This document shows, piece by piece, positions 7,085 to 15,804 of a DNA stretch of 21,010 bases; position 1 is the first letter of the stretch, and each line of letters starts with the position of its first letter. The stretch is from Hydrogenovibrio sp. UBA654 (lineage in GTDB: Bacteria; Pseudomonadota; Gammaproteobacteria; Thiomicrospirales; Thiomicrospiraceae). The notes below the pieces were generated by a model that was given only the letters and a program-made list of their open reading frames with translations, did not search any database and was not told the origin of the DNA. The stretch is from NCBI GenBank assembly GCA_002299585.1, contig DBOE01000041.1, positions 9,369-30,378 on the forward strand, read 5' to 3'. The position numbers were made by a program, and so were the translations under genes.

Positions 7085-8207
7085 AACCATAAAACTTGCT
7101 CAAAAAATAATTCAACTAGATTCTATAACACCTGAAGATAAAGGCTGTCAAAAAATAATTGCCGACTATCTTAAGCCCTTAGGGTTTAATGTTGAAAATA
7201 TGCCTTTTACAGAAGTTACTAATCTTTGGGCAAAAAAAGGTAATTCTTCACCTTGCATAGTGTTTGCAGGTCATACAGATGTAGTGCCAACTGGCCCTAA
7301 CGAGCTTTGGAGCCACCCCCCCTTTGCTGCTCATATTGATGAAAATAATATGCTGTATGGACGAGGTTCAGCTGATATGAAAAGTTCAATTGCTTGTTTT
7401 ATGGTTGCAGTAAAACAATTTATAAGTGATTTCCCTAAGCATAAAGGTTCTATAGGTTTTTTAATCACTAGTGATGAAGAGGGCCCTGCTCATAATGGCA
7501 CGGTTAAGGTAATTGAATCCTTAGAAAATCGTGGAGAAAAATTTGAATACTGCCTAGTTGGAGAACCTTCTAGCGATAAGAAACTCGGTGACTCTATTAA
7601 AAACGGTCGCCGTGGTTCATTATCTGCTACCCTAAAAATACTGGGTAAACAAGGTCATATAGCTTATCCTGAACTAGCTGAAAACCCAATCCATACGGCT
7701 ATGCCCGCTTTAAATGAATTAGTTACTAAAACTTGGGATGAGGGTAATAAATATTTCCCCCCTACTTCCTTTCAAATATCTAACATTAATGCTGGCACAG
7801 GAGCAACCAATGTTATTGCTGCTGATAATACAATTTTATTTAACTTTAGATTTTCTACTGAAAATACCAAAAAAAGCTTAATTAGAGGTGTATTAGAAAT
7901 ATTAAATAAGCATAATTTAAAATACCAAATTGAATGGCAACATTCTGGCGATCCTTTTATTACCCCTGCTACAGGTGAATTAATTAAAGCTGTTAGTTTA
8001 GCTATTAAAGAGCAAATGGGTTATGAAACTAAGCTCTCAACGGGGGGGGGTACCTCTGATGGTAGATTTATTGCCAAAACAGGGGCTCAAGTTATAGAGC
8101 TAGGTCCCTTAAATGCAACCATTCATCAGATAGATGAAAGGGTTTGTACCTCTGACTTAGAAAATTTAACTCAAATATACTATAAAATTCTAGTTAATTT
8201 ACTATGA
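7077..8207 (+). CDS. dapE: Succinyl-diaminopimelate desuccinylase
   Basis: DapE is a di-zinc M20 amidohydrolase that releases succinate from N-succinyl-LL-diaminopimelate, two steps after DapD. With the ATG at 7077 the protein has 376 residues (E. coli 375). The metal and catalytic residues fall at family positions: H66 and D68 in AGHTDVVP, D100 in GRGSAD, E134/E135 in SDEEG, E163 in GEPSS and H350 in HQIDE. The substrate-binding GGGTSDGRF is intact. A longer reading from 7038 would add 13 residues inside yffB with no family counterpart; GAAGAAG before 7077 favours the shorter form. The gene overlaps yffB by 8 nt and the next gene by 4 nt. Pure runs C7 (7316-7322) and G8 (8042-8049) occur; the latter encodes the GGG of GGGTSDGR. 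Confidence 0.96.
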   Translation: MSETIKLAQKIIQLDSITPEDKGCQKIIADYLKPLGFNVENMPFTEVTNLWAKKGNSSPCIVFAGHTDVVPTGPNELWSHPPFAAHIDENNMLYGRGSADMKSSIACFMVAVKQFISDFPKHKGSIGFLITSDEEGPAHNGTVKVIESLENRGEKFEYCLVGEPSSDKKLGDSIKNGRRGSLSATLKILGKQGHIAYPELAENPIHTAMPALNELVTKTWDEGNKYFPPTSFQISNINAGTGATNVIAADNTILFNFRFSTENTKKSLIRGVLEILNKHNLKYQIEWQHSGDPFITPATGELIKAVSLAIKEQMGYETKLSTGGGTSDGRFIAKTGAQVIELGPLNATIHQIDERVCTSDLENLTQIYYKILVNLL

Positions 8208-8419
8208 GTGAAACTTTAATTATTATTTTTCAAATCCTTGCTTTTATCACATTTATTACTCTTATATTTTATGCGGTTAAAAATGAAAATTGGAAAGAAA
8301 AATTTTTTGAAAATAAACAAGCCAGATCTATCCTTATAGTATTTACTTTAATTCTTGTTCTAACAACCTTAATGGGCATTTACATGGATGTCATGTTTCC
8401 AGTAGAAGTTTTAAGGTAA
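8204..8419 (+). CDS. Small two-helix membrane protein of unknown function, coupled to dapE
   Basis: I do not recognise this 71-residue product. It has two hydrophobic segments, about residues 4-24 and 42-62, separated by a charged stretch (KNENWKEKFFENKQAR), predicting a helical hairpin in the inner membrane. The start overlaps the dapE stop in ATGA, the arrangement of translational coupling, and this supports it as a real gene. The rightward operon ends here, converging on prfC 29 nt away. No terminator of convincing strength is visible in that gap. Function cannot be inferred beyond membrane localisation. Confidence 0.72.
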   Translation: MSETLIIIFQILAFITFITLIFYAVKNENWKEKFFENKQARSILIVFTLILVLTTLMGIYMDVMFPVEVLR

Positions 8420-8448
8420 TTAGCTAATATTTTTAAGGGGCCTCCTGA

Positions 8449-10026
8449 TTAATGCTCTCTAGTGGCAACAAATTCTAAGCTTGGCCATCTTTCTTGAATT
8501 AATGATAAATTAACTCTAGTTGGTGCTATATAAACCAATTGTTCAGCGGCATCATAAGATACATTTTCTCTTACTTTAACTAGAAATTTATCTATTTCTG
8601 TTTTACTACCAATTACCCATCGGGCAGTATTTACATTTACTGGCTCAAAATTACAGCTTACATTATATTCATCCTGTAGCCGTTGGGCGACTACTTCAAA
8701 CTGTAAGATACCTACTGCACCTAGAATTAAATCATTATTTAATACTGGTCTAAATAATTGGGTTGCTCCTTCTTCTGATAATTGCGTTAGTCCTTTTTGC
8801 AGGGCTTTCATTTTCATTGGGTCTTTTAAAACTGCTCGCCTAAATAGTTCTGGGGCAAAGTTAGGTATGCCAGTAAATTTTAATTTTTCGCCTTGAGTGA
8901 AAGTATCTCCTATTTTTATGGTACCGTGATTATGTAATCCAATAATATCACCAGGGTAGGCAAATTCCGCTAAACCTCTCTTATTGGCCAAAAAAGTAAT
9001 AGCTTTGGCAATTTTCACATCTTTATTAATTCGTGCATGATTTAGTTTCATGCCAGCAGTATATTTGCCAGAGACTATCCGCATAAAAGCTATTCTGTCA
9101 CGATGTTTTGGGTCCATATTAGCTTGTATTTTAAAAATAAAACCAGTTAATTTATCTTCAGTTGAATCCACCATACGCTCTTCGCTTGCCCTGCCCATAG
9201 GTGTTGGTGCGTAGAGTACAAAACCATCTAATAACTCTTGTAGCCCAAAGTTATTTACCGCTGAACCAAAAAAAACCGGTGAGATTTTTCCTTGCAAGAA
9301 GTCTTGCAAATCAAACTCATGGCTTGCTCCTCTTACTAGTTCTATTTCTTCTCTTAAATCTTTGACTATGTCTATGCCTAGTTTTTCGTCAAGTTCAGGG
9401 TTGGCTATTCCTTTTATTAATTCTCCTGTTGAGGCATTTAAACCATCTGCCTCACTAAATAACCTAACAGTGTCGTTATAAAGATGATAAATTCCTTTAA
9501 ACTGTTTGCCCATTCCTATTGGCCAAGTTATTGATGCGCAATTTATCTTTAAAATGCCTTCTACTTCATCAAGCAAATCAATAGGATCTTTTCCTTCTCT
9601 ATCCATTTTATTAATAAAGGTTAGTATTGGTGTATCTCTTAAACGGCAAACTTCCATTAGCTTAATGGTTCTATCTTCTACCCCTTTGGCTACATCTATT
9701 ACCATTAGAGCTGAATCTACAGCAGTTAAGGTACGATAAGTATCTTCAGAAAAATCTTCATGGCCAGGAGTATCTAGTAGGTTTATAATTGCATCTTGGT
9801 AGGGAAATTGCATTACTGATGAGGCAACAGAAATACCTCTTTCTTGTTCCATTTTCATCCAATCAGAAGTTGCTGCTCTGTCGGTTTTTCTACTTTTGAC
9901 TGCTCCAGCCATTTGGATGGCTCCACCATATAATAGCAGTTTTTCCGTAACGGTAGTTTTACCCGCATCTGGATGCGAAATTATGGCAAAAGTACGCCTT
10001 TTAGTTGTTTCTAATTGTAATGTCAT
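8449..10026 (-). CDS. prfC: Peptide chain release factor 3 (RF3)
   Basis: RF3 is a translational GTPase that recycles RF1 and RF2 from the ribosome after peptide release. The 525 residues match the usual ~529. The GTPase motifs are visible: P-loop HPDAGKTT at 18-25, a switch I region with RGISVASSVMQF, DTPGHEDFSEDTYR, and NKMDREG. The RF3-specific C-terminal domain includes GAVGILQFEVVAQRL. The ATG at 10026 has no strong Shine-Dalgarno. It follows secF by 42 nt in the same direction, a gap containing a short palindrome AGACTAGTCT; co-transcription with secDF is possible. The order secF-prfC is not one I recall from E. coli. Confidence 0.97.
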   Translation of the reverse strand: MTLQLETTKRRTFAIISHPDAGKTTVTEKLLLYGGAIQMAGAVKSRKTDRAATSDWMKMEQERGISVASSVMQFPYQDAIINLLDTPGHEDFSEDTYRTLTAVDSALMVIDVAKGVEDRTIKLMEVCRLRDTPILTFINKMDREGKDPIDLLDEVEGILKINCASITWPIGMGKQFKGIYHLYNDTVRLFSEADGLNASTGELIKGIANPELDEKLGIDIVKDLREEIELVRGASHEFDLQDFLQGKISPVFFGSAVNNFGLQELLDGFVLYAPTPMGRASEERMVDSTEDKLTGFIFKIQANMDPKHRDRIAFMRIVSGKYTAGMKLNHARINKDVKIAKAITFLANKRGLAEFAYPGDIIGLHNHGTIKIGDTFTQGEKLKFTGIPNFAPELFRRAVLKDPMKMKALQKGLTQLSEEGATQLFRPVLNNDLILGAVGILQFEVVAQRLQDEYNVSCNFEPVNVNTARWVIGSKTEIDKFLVKVRENVSYDAAEQLVYIAPTRVNLSLIQERWPSLEFVATREH

Positions 10027-10068
10027 TATTTATTACTTTATTCAGGGAGACTAGTCTTCTGGGGGCGA

Positions 10069-11115
10069 TTAAGGCTTAGCCTTTAAAGCCTCTTTTGCTT
10101 CTATTTGGGCTTGTTCTTCTAAGAACATACGAGTTAGCTCCGCTTCTTGTTCTTCAGCAGATGCTCCTTCTTTAATTGGTTTCATTAGATCTTCTTTAGA
10201 TACACCCAAAGATAAAGCTATAGCACTGGCAATGTAGGTTGATGAATAGGTTCCAACTACTACACCTATAATCAAAGCTAAAGCAAAATTATGAATAATC
10301 TCTCCACCAAAGATAAATAATGAAATTAAGACAACTAAGGTAGTTAAAGAAGTCATTATAGTACGAGCTAACATTTGGTTTACTGCTAAATTGGTTACCT
10401 CAACTGGGGTACCGTCGCGGATAGTTCTAAAATTTTCTCTGATTCTGTCAAATACCACGATTGTATCATTAAGAGAATAACCTATAACTGCTAGTAATGC
10501 TGCTAATACAGTCAAATCAAATTGGGCTTGTGTCCAAGCAAAAACACCGATAGTAACTATTACATCATGTATTAAAGCTGCCACCGAGCCAATTGAAAAC
10601 CTAAACTCAAATCTTAAGGCAACATATATTAAAACTCCTATTAGGGCATAAACAACCGCTAAAGCACCATCTTCAGTCAGCTCTTCACCTACTTGTGGGC
10701 CAACAAATTCTACTCTTCTTAGTTCAAATGGAGTACTACTAAATTCCTTTAAAGAGTCCATAACTTTATTCGATATTTTTGCCGATTGCATTCCTTCAAT
10801 TGGTGCAATCCTAATTAATACATCTTCAGCAGAACCGAAGTTTTGCACTACTGCTCCCTTATAACCAGAATCTTGCAAGGCATCACGAATCTCATTAACA
10901 TCTGCAGCTTTATCGTAGCCTAGCTCTATAATCGTCCCGCCAGTAAAATCTACTCCAAAATTTAAGCCCTTAACAAATAAACCTGTTAATGAAACTAGCA
11001 CCAAAACTAAAGAAATTATCATCGCTAATTTACGATAAGACATAAAATTAATTAGCTTATTAGTAGTTAAATCAGCAATAGTTTTTTGGTTATTTTGTAT
11101 CTTTTTTTTACTCAT
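10069..11115 (-). CDS. secF: Protein translocase subunit SecF
   Basis: SecF with SecD forms the proton-driven accessory complex that pulls preproteins through SecYEG on the periplasmic side. The 348-residue product shows an N-terminal transmembrane helix, FGVDFTGGT at the start of the periplasmic domain, then a C-terminal membrane block with LAVIGYSLNDTIVVFDRIREN, the SecF signature. I chose ATG at 11115 because an AGGAG Shine-Dalgarno lies 8 nt upstream. An upstream in-frame GTG at 11124 would start inside that ribosome-binding site. The secD stop is 11 nt upstream, so secD and secF are co-translated. Confidence 0.97.
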   Translation of the reverse strand: MSKKKIQNNQKTIADLTTNKLINFMSYRKLAMIISLVLVLVSLTGLFVKGLNFGVDFTGGTIIELGYDKAADVNEIRDALQDSGYKGAVVQNFGSAEDVLIRIAPIEGMQSAKISNKVMDSLKEFSSTPFELRRVEFVGPQVGEELTEDGALAVVYALIGVLIYVALRFEFRFSIGSVAALIHDVIVTIGVFAWTQAQFDLTVLAALLAVIGYSLNDTIVVFDRIRENFRTIRDGTPVEVTNLAVNQMLARTIMTSLTTLVVLISLFIFGGEIIHNFALALIIGVVVGTYSSTYIASAIALSLGVSKEDLMKPIKEGASAEEQEAELTRMFLEEQAQIEAKEALKAKP

Positions 11116-11126
11116 TTTAACCACTC

Positions 11127-13010
11127 CTAAATTGATAGTTTTTCAACTGGTTTATTACCATATAAATAATTTACAACCGCCCTAGTGCCAACAATGGCAG
11201 TAAGCATTGAAGTTAAAATACCTATCGATAAAGTAATAGCAAAACCTTTAATTGGACCAGTTCCAAAACTAAACAATACTATTGCCGCTAATAAAGTAGT
11301 TATGTTGGCATCAGCAATAGTTACAAAGGCCTTTTCATAACCTGCATTAATTGCTGATTGCACCGAAGAACTTCGTAACTCTTCTCTTATTCGTTCAAAA
11401 ATAAGTACATTAGCATCAACAGCCATACCTACTGTTAATACAATTCCGGCAATACCAGGCAAGGTCAAAGTAGCCTGCATCAAAGATAATACAGCAACAA
11501 TTAATACCAAATTTAGAGTTAATGCTACATTAGCGATCATACCAAAGGTTTTGTAACGCCACGCCATAACTACTAATACCAATAAGAATCCAGCAATAAT
11601 CGACAACATTCCTTGATTAATGTTATCTGCACCTAAACTTGGCCCTATGGTTCTTTCTTCGACAATTTCCATGGGGGCAGCTAAGGCTCCTGCTCTTAAT
11701 AATAAAGCTAAATCTTGGGCTTCGTTTGGATTATCTAAACCAGTAATTTGAAAACGATTGGCAAACTGCCCACGAATTACCGCCGCATTAATTACATCTT
11801 TAGAGGTAGTGCGTTTTTTAACTATTTCACCATTTACTTTAATTGTTTCAACACTATTTTCAATATATACCACAGCCATACGATTACCAACATTCTTTTT
11901 AGTAATAGCTAGCATTTTACGACCACCAGAGCCATCTAGAGTTACATTAACCTGTGGAGAACCAGATTCAGAATCTATTCCAGACTGGGCATTAGTTACA
12001 TTATCACCACTAACAATAATACTGCGTTTTAATAAAATTGGCCGCCCATCACGAAAATGATATAAACGAGAGCCATTAGGAGTATAACCAGTTTTTTCAG
12101 CACGCACAGCATCAGCTTTTTCTTCAACTAGTCTAAACTCTAAAGTTGCTGTTGCTCCTAAAATTTCTTTAGCTTTAGCAGTATCTTGTACCCCTGGCAA
12201 CTGCACTACAATCCTTCTATCTCCTTGCTGCTGAATAACCGGTTCTGCCACACCTAACTCGTCAATACGATTGCGCAAGGTTGTTATATTTTGTTTTAGG
12301 GCATATTTTTTAGCTTCAGATATTGCTTGTGGCTTTAAGGTTAAGATAATGCTTGGAGATTTACTAATACTGGAAGTTTCTTGCGTAAAATAATCAGCAA
12401 ACTGTATAGAAATTAAGTTTTTGGCTTTTTCTAAACTTTCATCATTTCTAAACTTAGCTAACAAGGCTTCATCTTCATAAACTAAACCAAGATAACGAAT
12501 TTTTTCCTTTCTTAACTCAGCTTTTATCTCATCAATATAGCGATAATAAGATTTTTCAATTGCAGATTCCATATCCACATCCATCAAGAAGTGAACACCT
12601 CCACGCAAATCGAGACCAAGATACAAAGGCTGTCCACCAAGCATTCTTAAAAAACTAGGTGTAGCAGGGGCAAGATTTAAAGCAACTACTGCTTGCTTAG
12701 CTAATGTTTGTTTAAGGACACTTTTAGCTTTTAATTGGTCATCTAAAGAGTGTAATCTAATTAAAAACTTACCAGCACTAAACTCAACTTTTTTAGTGGT
12801 AATCTGTGCAGATTTTAAAGCCTCTAAAATACTCTGCTCAGTAGTTTTATTAAATTGTATAGACTTGACTGGTGAAATCTGTATTGCAGGATCTTCACCA
12901 AAAATATTTGGTGCTGAATATATAAACCCCAAAACAATAACTAACATTAATAACAAATATTTCCATGCTGGATATTGATTATTAATTATTTTTTTCTTCG
13001 AATCAAACAT
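11127..13010 (-). CDS. secD: Protein translocase subunit SecD
   Basis: SecD is the partner of SecF in post-initiation protein export. The 627-residue length is near E. coli's 615. An N-terminal transmembrane helix (about 17-33) precedes the large periplasmic region, with LGLDLRGGVHFLMDVDM, TTLRNRIDELGVAEP and QLPGVQDTAKAKEILG. The C-terminal helices carry the family motif GMAVDANVLIFERIREE. The gene is separated from yajC by 67 bp holding two overlapping inverted repeats, so its expression may not simply follow yajC. It reads into secF through an 11-nt gap. Confidence 0.97.
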   Translation of the reverse strand: MFDSKKKIINNQYPAWKYLLLMLVIVLGFIYSAPNIFGEDPAIQISPVKSIQFNKTTEQSILEALKSAQITTKKVEFSAGKFLIRLHSLDDQLKAKSVLKQTLAKQAVVALNLAPATPSFLRMLGGQPLYLGLDLRGGVHFLMDVDMESAIEKSYYRYIDEIKAELRKEKIRYLGLVYEDEALLAKFRNDESLEKAKNLISIQFADYFTQETSSISKSPSIILTLKPQAISEAKKYALKQNITTLRNRIDELGVAEPVIQQQGDRRIVVQLPGVQDTAKAKEILGATATLEFRLVEEKADAVRAEKTGYTPNGSRLYHFRDGRPILLKRSIIVSGDNVTNAQSGIDSESGSPQVNVTLDGSGGRKMLAITKKNVGNRMAVVYIENSVETIKVNGEIVKKRTTSKDVINAAVIRGQFANRFQITGLDNPNEAQDLALLLRAGALAAPMEIVEERTIGPSLGADNINQGMLSIIAGFLLVLVVMAWRYKTFGMIANVALTLNLVLIVAVLSLMQATLTLPGIAGIVLTVGMAVDANVLIFERIREELRSSSVQSAINAGYEKAFVTIADANITTLLAAIVLFSFGTGPIKGFAITLSIGILTSMLTAIVGTRAVVNYLYGNKPVEKLSI

Positions 13011-13034
13011 TTTAAATCCAATTTACAAAATCAC

Positions 13035-13058
13035 AAAAGGGGCATAAGTGCCCCTTTT
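13035..13058. terminator. Strong hairpin between yajC and secD (terminator- or attenuator-like)
   Basis: A perfect 10-bp stem, AAAAGGGGCA with TGCCCCTTTT, closes a 4-nt loop. It has A and T flanks on both strands, so it looks like a bidirectional intrinsic terminator. For the leftward operon the hairpin ends TTTTGTGATTTT, a moderate U tract. It sits inside the yajC-secDF operon and could reduce read-through from yajC into secD or stabilise mRNA ends. Confidence 0.6.
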
Positions 13059-13076
13059 TAGTAAGACTTACTAAAA
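13056..13076. repeat. Perfect 10-bp inverted repeat immediately downstream of yajC
   Basis: TTTTAGTAAG, a single central A, then CTTACTAAAA form a perfect 21-bp palindrome starting one base after the yajC stop. It shares 3 bp with the neighbouring hairpin at 13035-13058. In RNA it would fold with a few central bases unpaired; in DNA its symmetry could also suit a dimeric regulator. Confidence 0.6.
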
Positions 13077-13077
13077 T

Positions 13078-13413
13078 CTATTCAGAGCTTCCTTTTAAGG
13101 TCCCTTTTGGTAACTCGCGTGAAATATTTTGCCTCTCAACTTTTACCACAATATTATCAGCAATTTCTAAGTCCACAAAGTTATCGTCTAAATTAACAAT
13201 TTTCCCTGCTAAACCACCATAAGTTACTATTTCCGTGCCTTTAGAGATAGATGCTACAAGGTTTTTATGCTCTTTAGATTTTTTCTGTTGTGGTCTAATT
13301 AATAAAAAATAAAACACCACGAACAATAATATCAACGGCAAAAATGCTTCAAAGCCACTACTACTAGATGCTGATGCGCCTTCTGCTAGGGCATCTGAAA
13401 TAAAAAAACTCAT
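13078..13413 (-). CDS. yajC: Preprotein translocase subunit YajC
   Basis: YajC is a small inner-membrane protein that associates with SecDF and YidC. The 111 residues contain one transmembrane helix (about 23-43) ending in the family signature FLLIRPQQKK, then a cytoplasmic beta domain with GTEIVTYGGLAGKI. A clear AAGGAGA Shine-Dalgarno precedes the ATG. The gene follows tgt by 118 nt and precedes secD by 67 nt, in the standard gammaproteobacterial order queA-tgt-yajC-secD-secF. Both flanking gaps are large for an operon and contain candidate regulatory elements. Confidence 0.96.
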   Translation of the reverse strand: MSFFISDALAEGASASSSSGFEAFLPLILLFVVFYFLLIRPQQKKSKEHKNLVASISKGTEIVTYGGLAGKIVNLDDNFVDLEIADNIVVKVERQNISRELPKGTLKGSSE

Positions 13414-13492
13414 CTTTTCTCCTTAAATAAAAATAGTTCAAAAAATCGTGAGTATTGTTACATAACTAAGCTAAAAATACCATTTACAAACT

Positions 13493-13522
13493 AGTATATA
13501 ATTACTTATTTTTTAATTTCAA
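13493..13522 (-). promoter_or_regulatory. Candidate internal promoter for yajC-secDF
   Basis: On the minus strand TTGAAA (plus 13517-13522) and TATACT (plus 13493-13498) are separated by 18 bp in the 118-bp tgt-yajC gap, about 80 nt before yajC. This would let yajC-secDF be expressed apart from queA-tgt. The region is very AT-rich, so chance matches are likely. Confidence 0.35.
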
Positions 13523-13531
13523 TGTCATAAT

Positions 13532-14656
13532 TTATAAAGAAAAAACCTTTTCTCCTCTAAGAAAATAAAATTCATCCACAAATTGAGTGAAAGTACCTGC
13601 TGAAATTGCGTCTCTCATGCCTTGCATTAAGCTTTGATAATAATGTAAGTTATGGATCGTATTAAGCTTGGCACCTTGTATTTCTCCACATTTATCTAAA
13701 TGATGCAAATAGGCTCTAGTGTAGTTTTTACAAGTATAACAACTGCACTTAGTATCTAGGGTTTGATTACTAGTTTTATGGACTGCATTGCGAATTTTAA
13801 CAACCCCACTATGGGTGAATAAAAAACCATTTCTAGCATTTCTAGTTGGTATTACGCAATCAAACATGTCAATGCCACGCCTTACCGCTTCTACCAAATC
13901 CTCTGGTTTGCCCACTCCCATCATGTATCTTGGCTTATTTTTTGGCAGATTTGGTTCAGTAAAATTTAAAGTAGCCATCATTTCTTCTTTTGGCTCTCCC
14001 ACCGATAAACCACCTATGGCATAACCATCAAAACCAATTTCAATTAAACCTTTAATAGATTCTTGTCTTAAATCTTCATACATTCCACCTTGGACTATAC
14101 CAAACAAAGCCGCAGGTGTTTCTCCTTGGCATTGTTGATGAGCTTTTTTTGACCTATCTGCCCAACGCAAAGATAAACGCATAGACTCACCAGCAACCTC
14201 ATGTGAAGCAGGATAAGGCGTGCATTCATCAAAAATCATCACTATATCAGCACCTAGTTTTTTTTGAATTTGCATCGACTCTTCAGGCCCCATAAATATT
14301 TTAGAGCCATTTATAGGATTTCTAAAATCTACTCCTCGTTCACTTATTTTGCGCATTTTACCAAGGCTAAATACCTGAAAGCCGCCAGAATCAGTCAGAA
14401 TAGGCCCCTGCCAATTCATAAAATTATGTAAACCTCCATGTTGTTCTATAACATCTGTGCCTGGGCGAATTGCTAGATGAAAAGTATTACCTAAAATTAT
14501 TTGTGCCCCAGTGGCTTTAACTTCTTCTGGCATCATCGCCTTAACTGAACCATAGGTACCAACAGGCATAAATGCTGGTGTTTCTACCACTCCTCTGCTA
14601 AATATTAACCTCCCCCTTCTTGCTCTACCATCTTGTTTAGCTAATTCAAGTTTCAT
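13532..14656 (-). CDS. tgt: tRNA-guanine transglycosylase
   Basis: Tgt exchanges guanine 34 for preQ1 in tRNAs with GUN anticodons, the committed step of queuosine insertion. The 374 residues match E. coli (375). D89 in LTDSGGF and D266 in FDCVIPTRNARNG are the catalytic aspartates. The zinc site is C304, C306 and C309 (CSCYTC) with H335. The ATG shares one base with the queA stop (TAATG), so translation is coupled. An AGAAG ribosome-binding site lies inside the end of queA. Confidence 0.98.
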   Translation of the reverse strand: MKLELAKQDGRARRGRLIFSRGVVETPAFMPVGTYGSVKAMMPEEVKATGAQIILGNTFHLAIRPGTDVIEQHGGLHNFMNWQGPILTDSGGFQVFSLGKMRKISERGVDFRNPINGSKIFMGPEESMQIQKKLGADIVMIFDECTPYPASHEVAGESMRLSLRWADRSKKAHQQCQGETPAALFGIVQGGMYEDLRQESIKGLIEIGFDGYAIGGLSVGEPKEEMMATLNFTEPNLPKNKPRYMMGVGKPEDLVEAVRRGIDMFDCVIPTRNARNGFLFTHSGVVKIRNAVHKTSNQTLDTKCSCYTCKNYTRAYLHHLDKCGEIQGAKLNTIHNLHYYQSLMQGMRDAISAGTFTQFVDEFYFLRGEKVFSL

Positions 14657-15720
14657 TAAATATTCTTCTTTTGAGGAGGAAATACTAACATAGCATCCCC
14701 ATAACTAAAAAATCTATATTGTTGGGATACTGCGTATTTATAGGCCTGCATAGTTCTGTCATAACCTGCTAAGGATGAAACTAGCATAATCAATGTTGAT
14801 TCAGGAAGATGAAAATTAGTCAATAAAATATCTACTACTTTAAATTCAACTCCTGGAGTGATAAATATATCGGTCTCACCTTGATAGGCTTGTAACTCCT
14901 GGTTACTGCCAAATCGAAAGGCACTCTCTAAACTTCTTACCGATGTTGTTCCTACCGCTATTACTCGCCCTCCATTTAGCTTAGTTTGCTTGATTAATTG
15001 TACAGTTTCATCTAACACCTCTATTATCTCTGCATGCATTTTGTGTTCTACAATGTTATCTACCTGCACTGGACGAAAAGTTCCTGCCCCAATATGCAAG
15101 GTTACAAAACCTATTTTTGTACCTTGTTGTTTTATCTGTTCAATAAAACCTAAATCAAAGTGTAAACCTGCGGTTGGGGCAGCAACTGCTCCCGAACTTT
15201 CTGCATAAACTGTTTGGTATCTTTGTTTATCTGCCAATTCATCTGTTCGTGAAATATATGGAGGCAAAGGCATATGCCCATAAGTTTCTATTAGATCTAA
15301 AGCACTTTTACACATTAACTTATCTTGTTGAATTTTAACAACAAATAATGACTCTTTTCTGCCAATAATTTCTATTTTAAATGCATTTTCTATTAATAAT
15401 ACTGCTCCTACTTTTGGCGAGCGGCTAGAGCGAATATGAGTTAATATTGTTAGTTCATCAAGCACTCTTTCTATTAACAATTCTATTTTAGCTCCGCTTA
15501 ATTTATTACCAAATAAACGGGCAGGAATTACCTTAGTATTATTAAAAATTAAACAATCTTCTGGCTGTAAATAAGATAATAAATCAGTAAATTTTTTATC
15601 TACAACCTTGCCATCTTCTGCCATGACTAACAAACGGCTTTGTGTTCGCTCAGTAGTTGGTTGTTGGGCAATTAGATTTTCAGGCAATTCAAAACTAAAA
15701 TCTTGGCGAGTATAATTCAC
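14656..15720 (-). CDS. queA: S-adenosylmethionine:tRNA ribosyltransferase-isomerase
   Basis: QueA transfers the ribosyl moiety of SAM onto preQ1 in tRNA to make epoxyqueuosine. The 354 residues match E. coli (356). Family motifs include FSFELPENLIAQ at the N-terminus, FNNTKVIPARL, AAPTAGLHF, TLHIGAGTFRPV, GTTSVRSLES and TNFHLPESTL. The start is GTG at 15718-15720; the match to the E. coli N-terminus (DFSFELPE at residues 7-14 here) supports it, with a weak GGA upstream. It is the first gene of the leftward queA-tgt-yajC-secDF set and overlaps tgt by 1 nt. Confidence 0.97.
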   Translation of the reverse strand: MNYTRQDFSFELPENLIAQQPTTERTQSRLLVMAEDGKVVDKKFTDLLSYLQPEDCLIFNNTKVIPARLFGNKLSGAKIELLIERVLDELTILTHIRSSRSPKVGAVLLIENAFKIEIIGRKESLFVVKIQQDKLMCKSALDLIETYGHMPLPPYISRTDELADKQRYQTVYAESSGAVAAPTAGLHFDLGFIEQIKQQGTKIGFVTLHIGAGTFRPVQVDNIVEHKMHAEIIEVLDETVQLIKQTKLNGGRVIAVGTTSVRSLESAFRFGSNQELQAYQGETDIFITPGVEFKVVDILLTNFHLPESTLIMLVSSLAGYDRTMQAYKYAVSQQYRFFSYGDAMLVFPPQKKNI

Positions 15721-15749
15721 GAATATCCAAATCAGTAAAAAGAAACAGA

Positions 15750-15755
15750 ATTATA
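15750..15755 (-). promoter_or_regulatory. Candidate -10 element for queA
   Basis: The minus strand reads TATAAT about 30 nt before the queA GTG in the 84-bp divergent gap. No recognisable -35 lies 16-18 bp upstream. The plus strand shows TATACT at 15752-15757 over the same bases, which might serve the divergent gene. Confidence 0.35.
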
Positions 15756-15804
15756 CTTTTTAAAACATTAAAATATCCCCTAAATTTAACAATGAGATAA
15801 AGCC

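Noticed and set aside
8420..8448. Terminator in the gap between the small membrane gene and prfC
   Set aside because: Only an ATTAGCTAAT palindrome and a weak AGG/CCT pairing are present; neither makes a stable hairpin with a T run in the right place.
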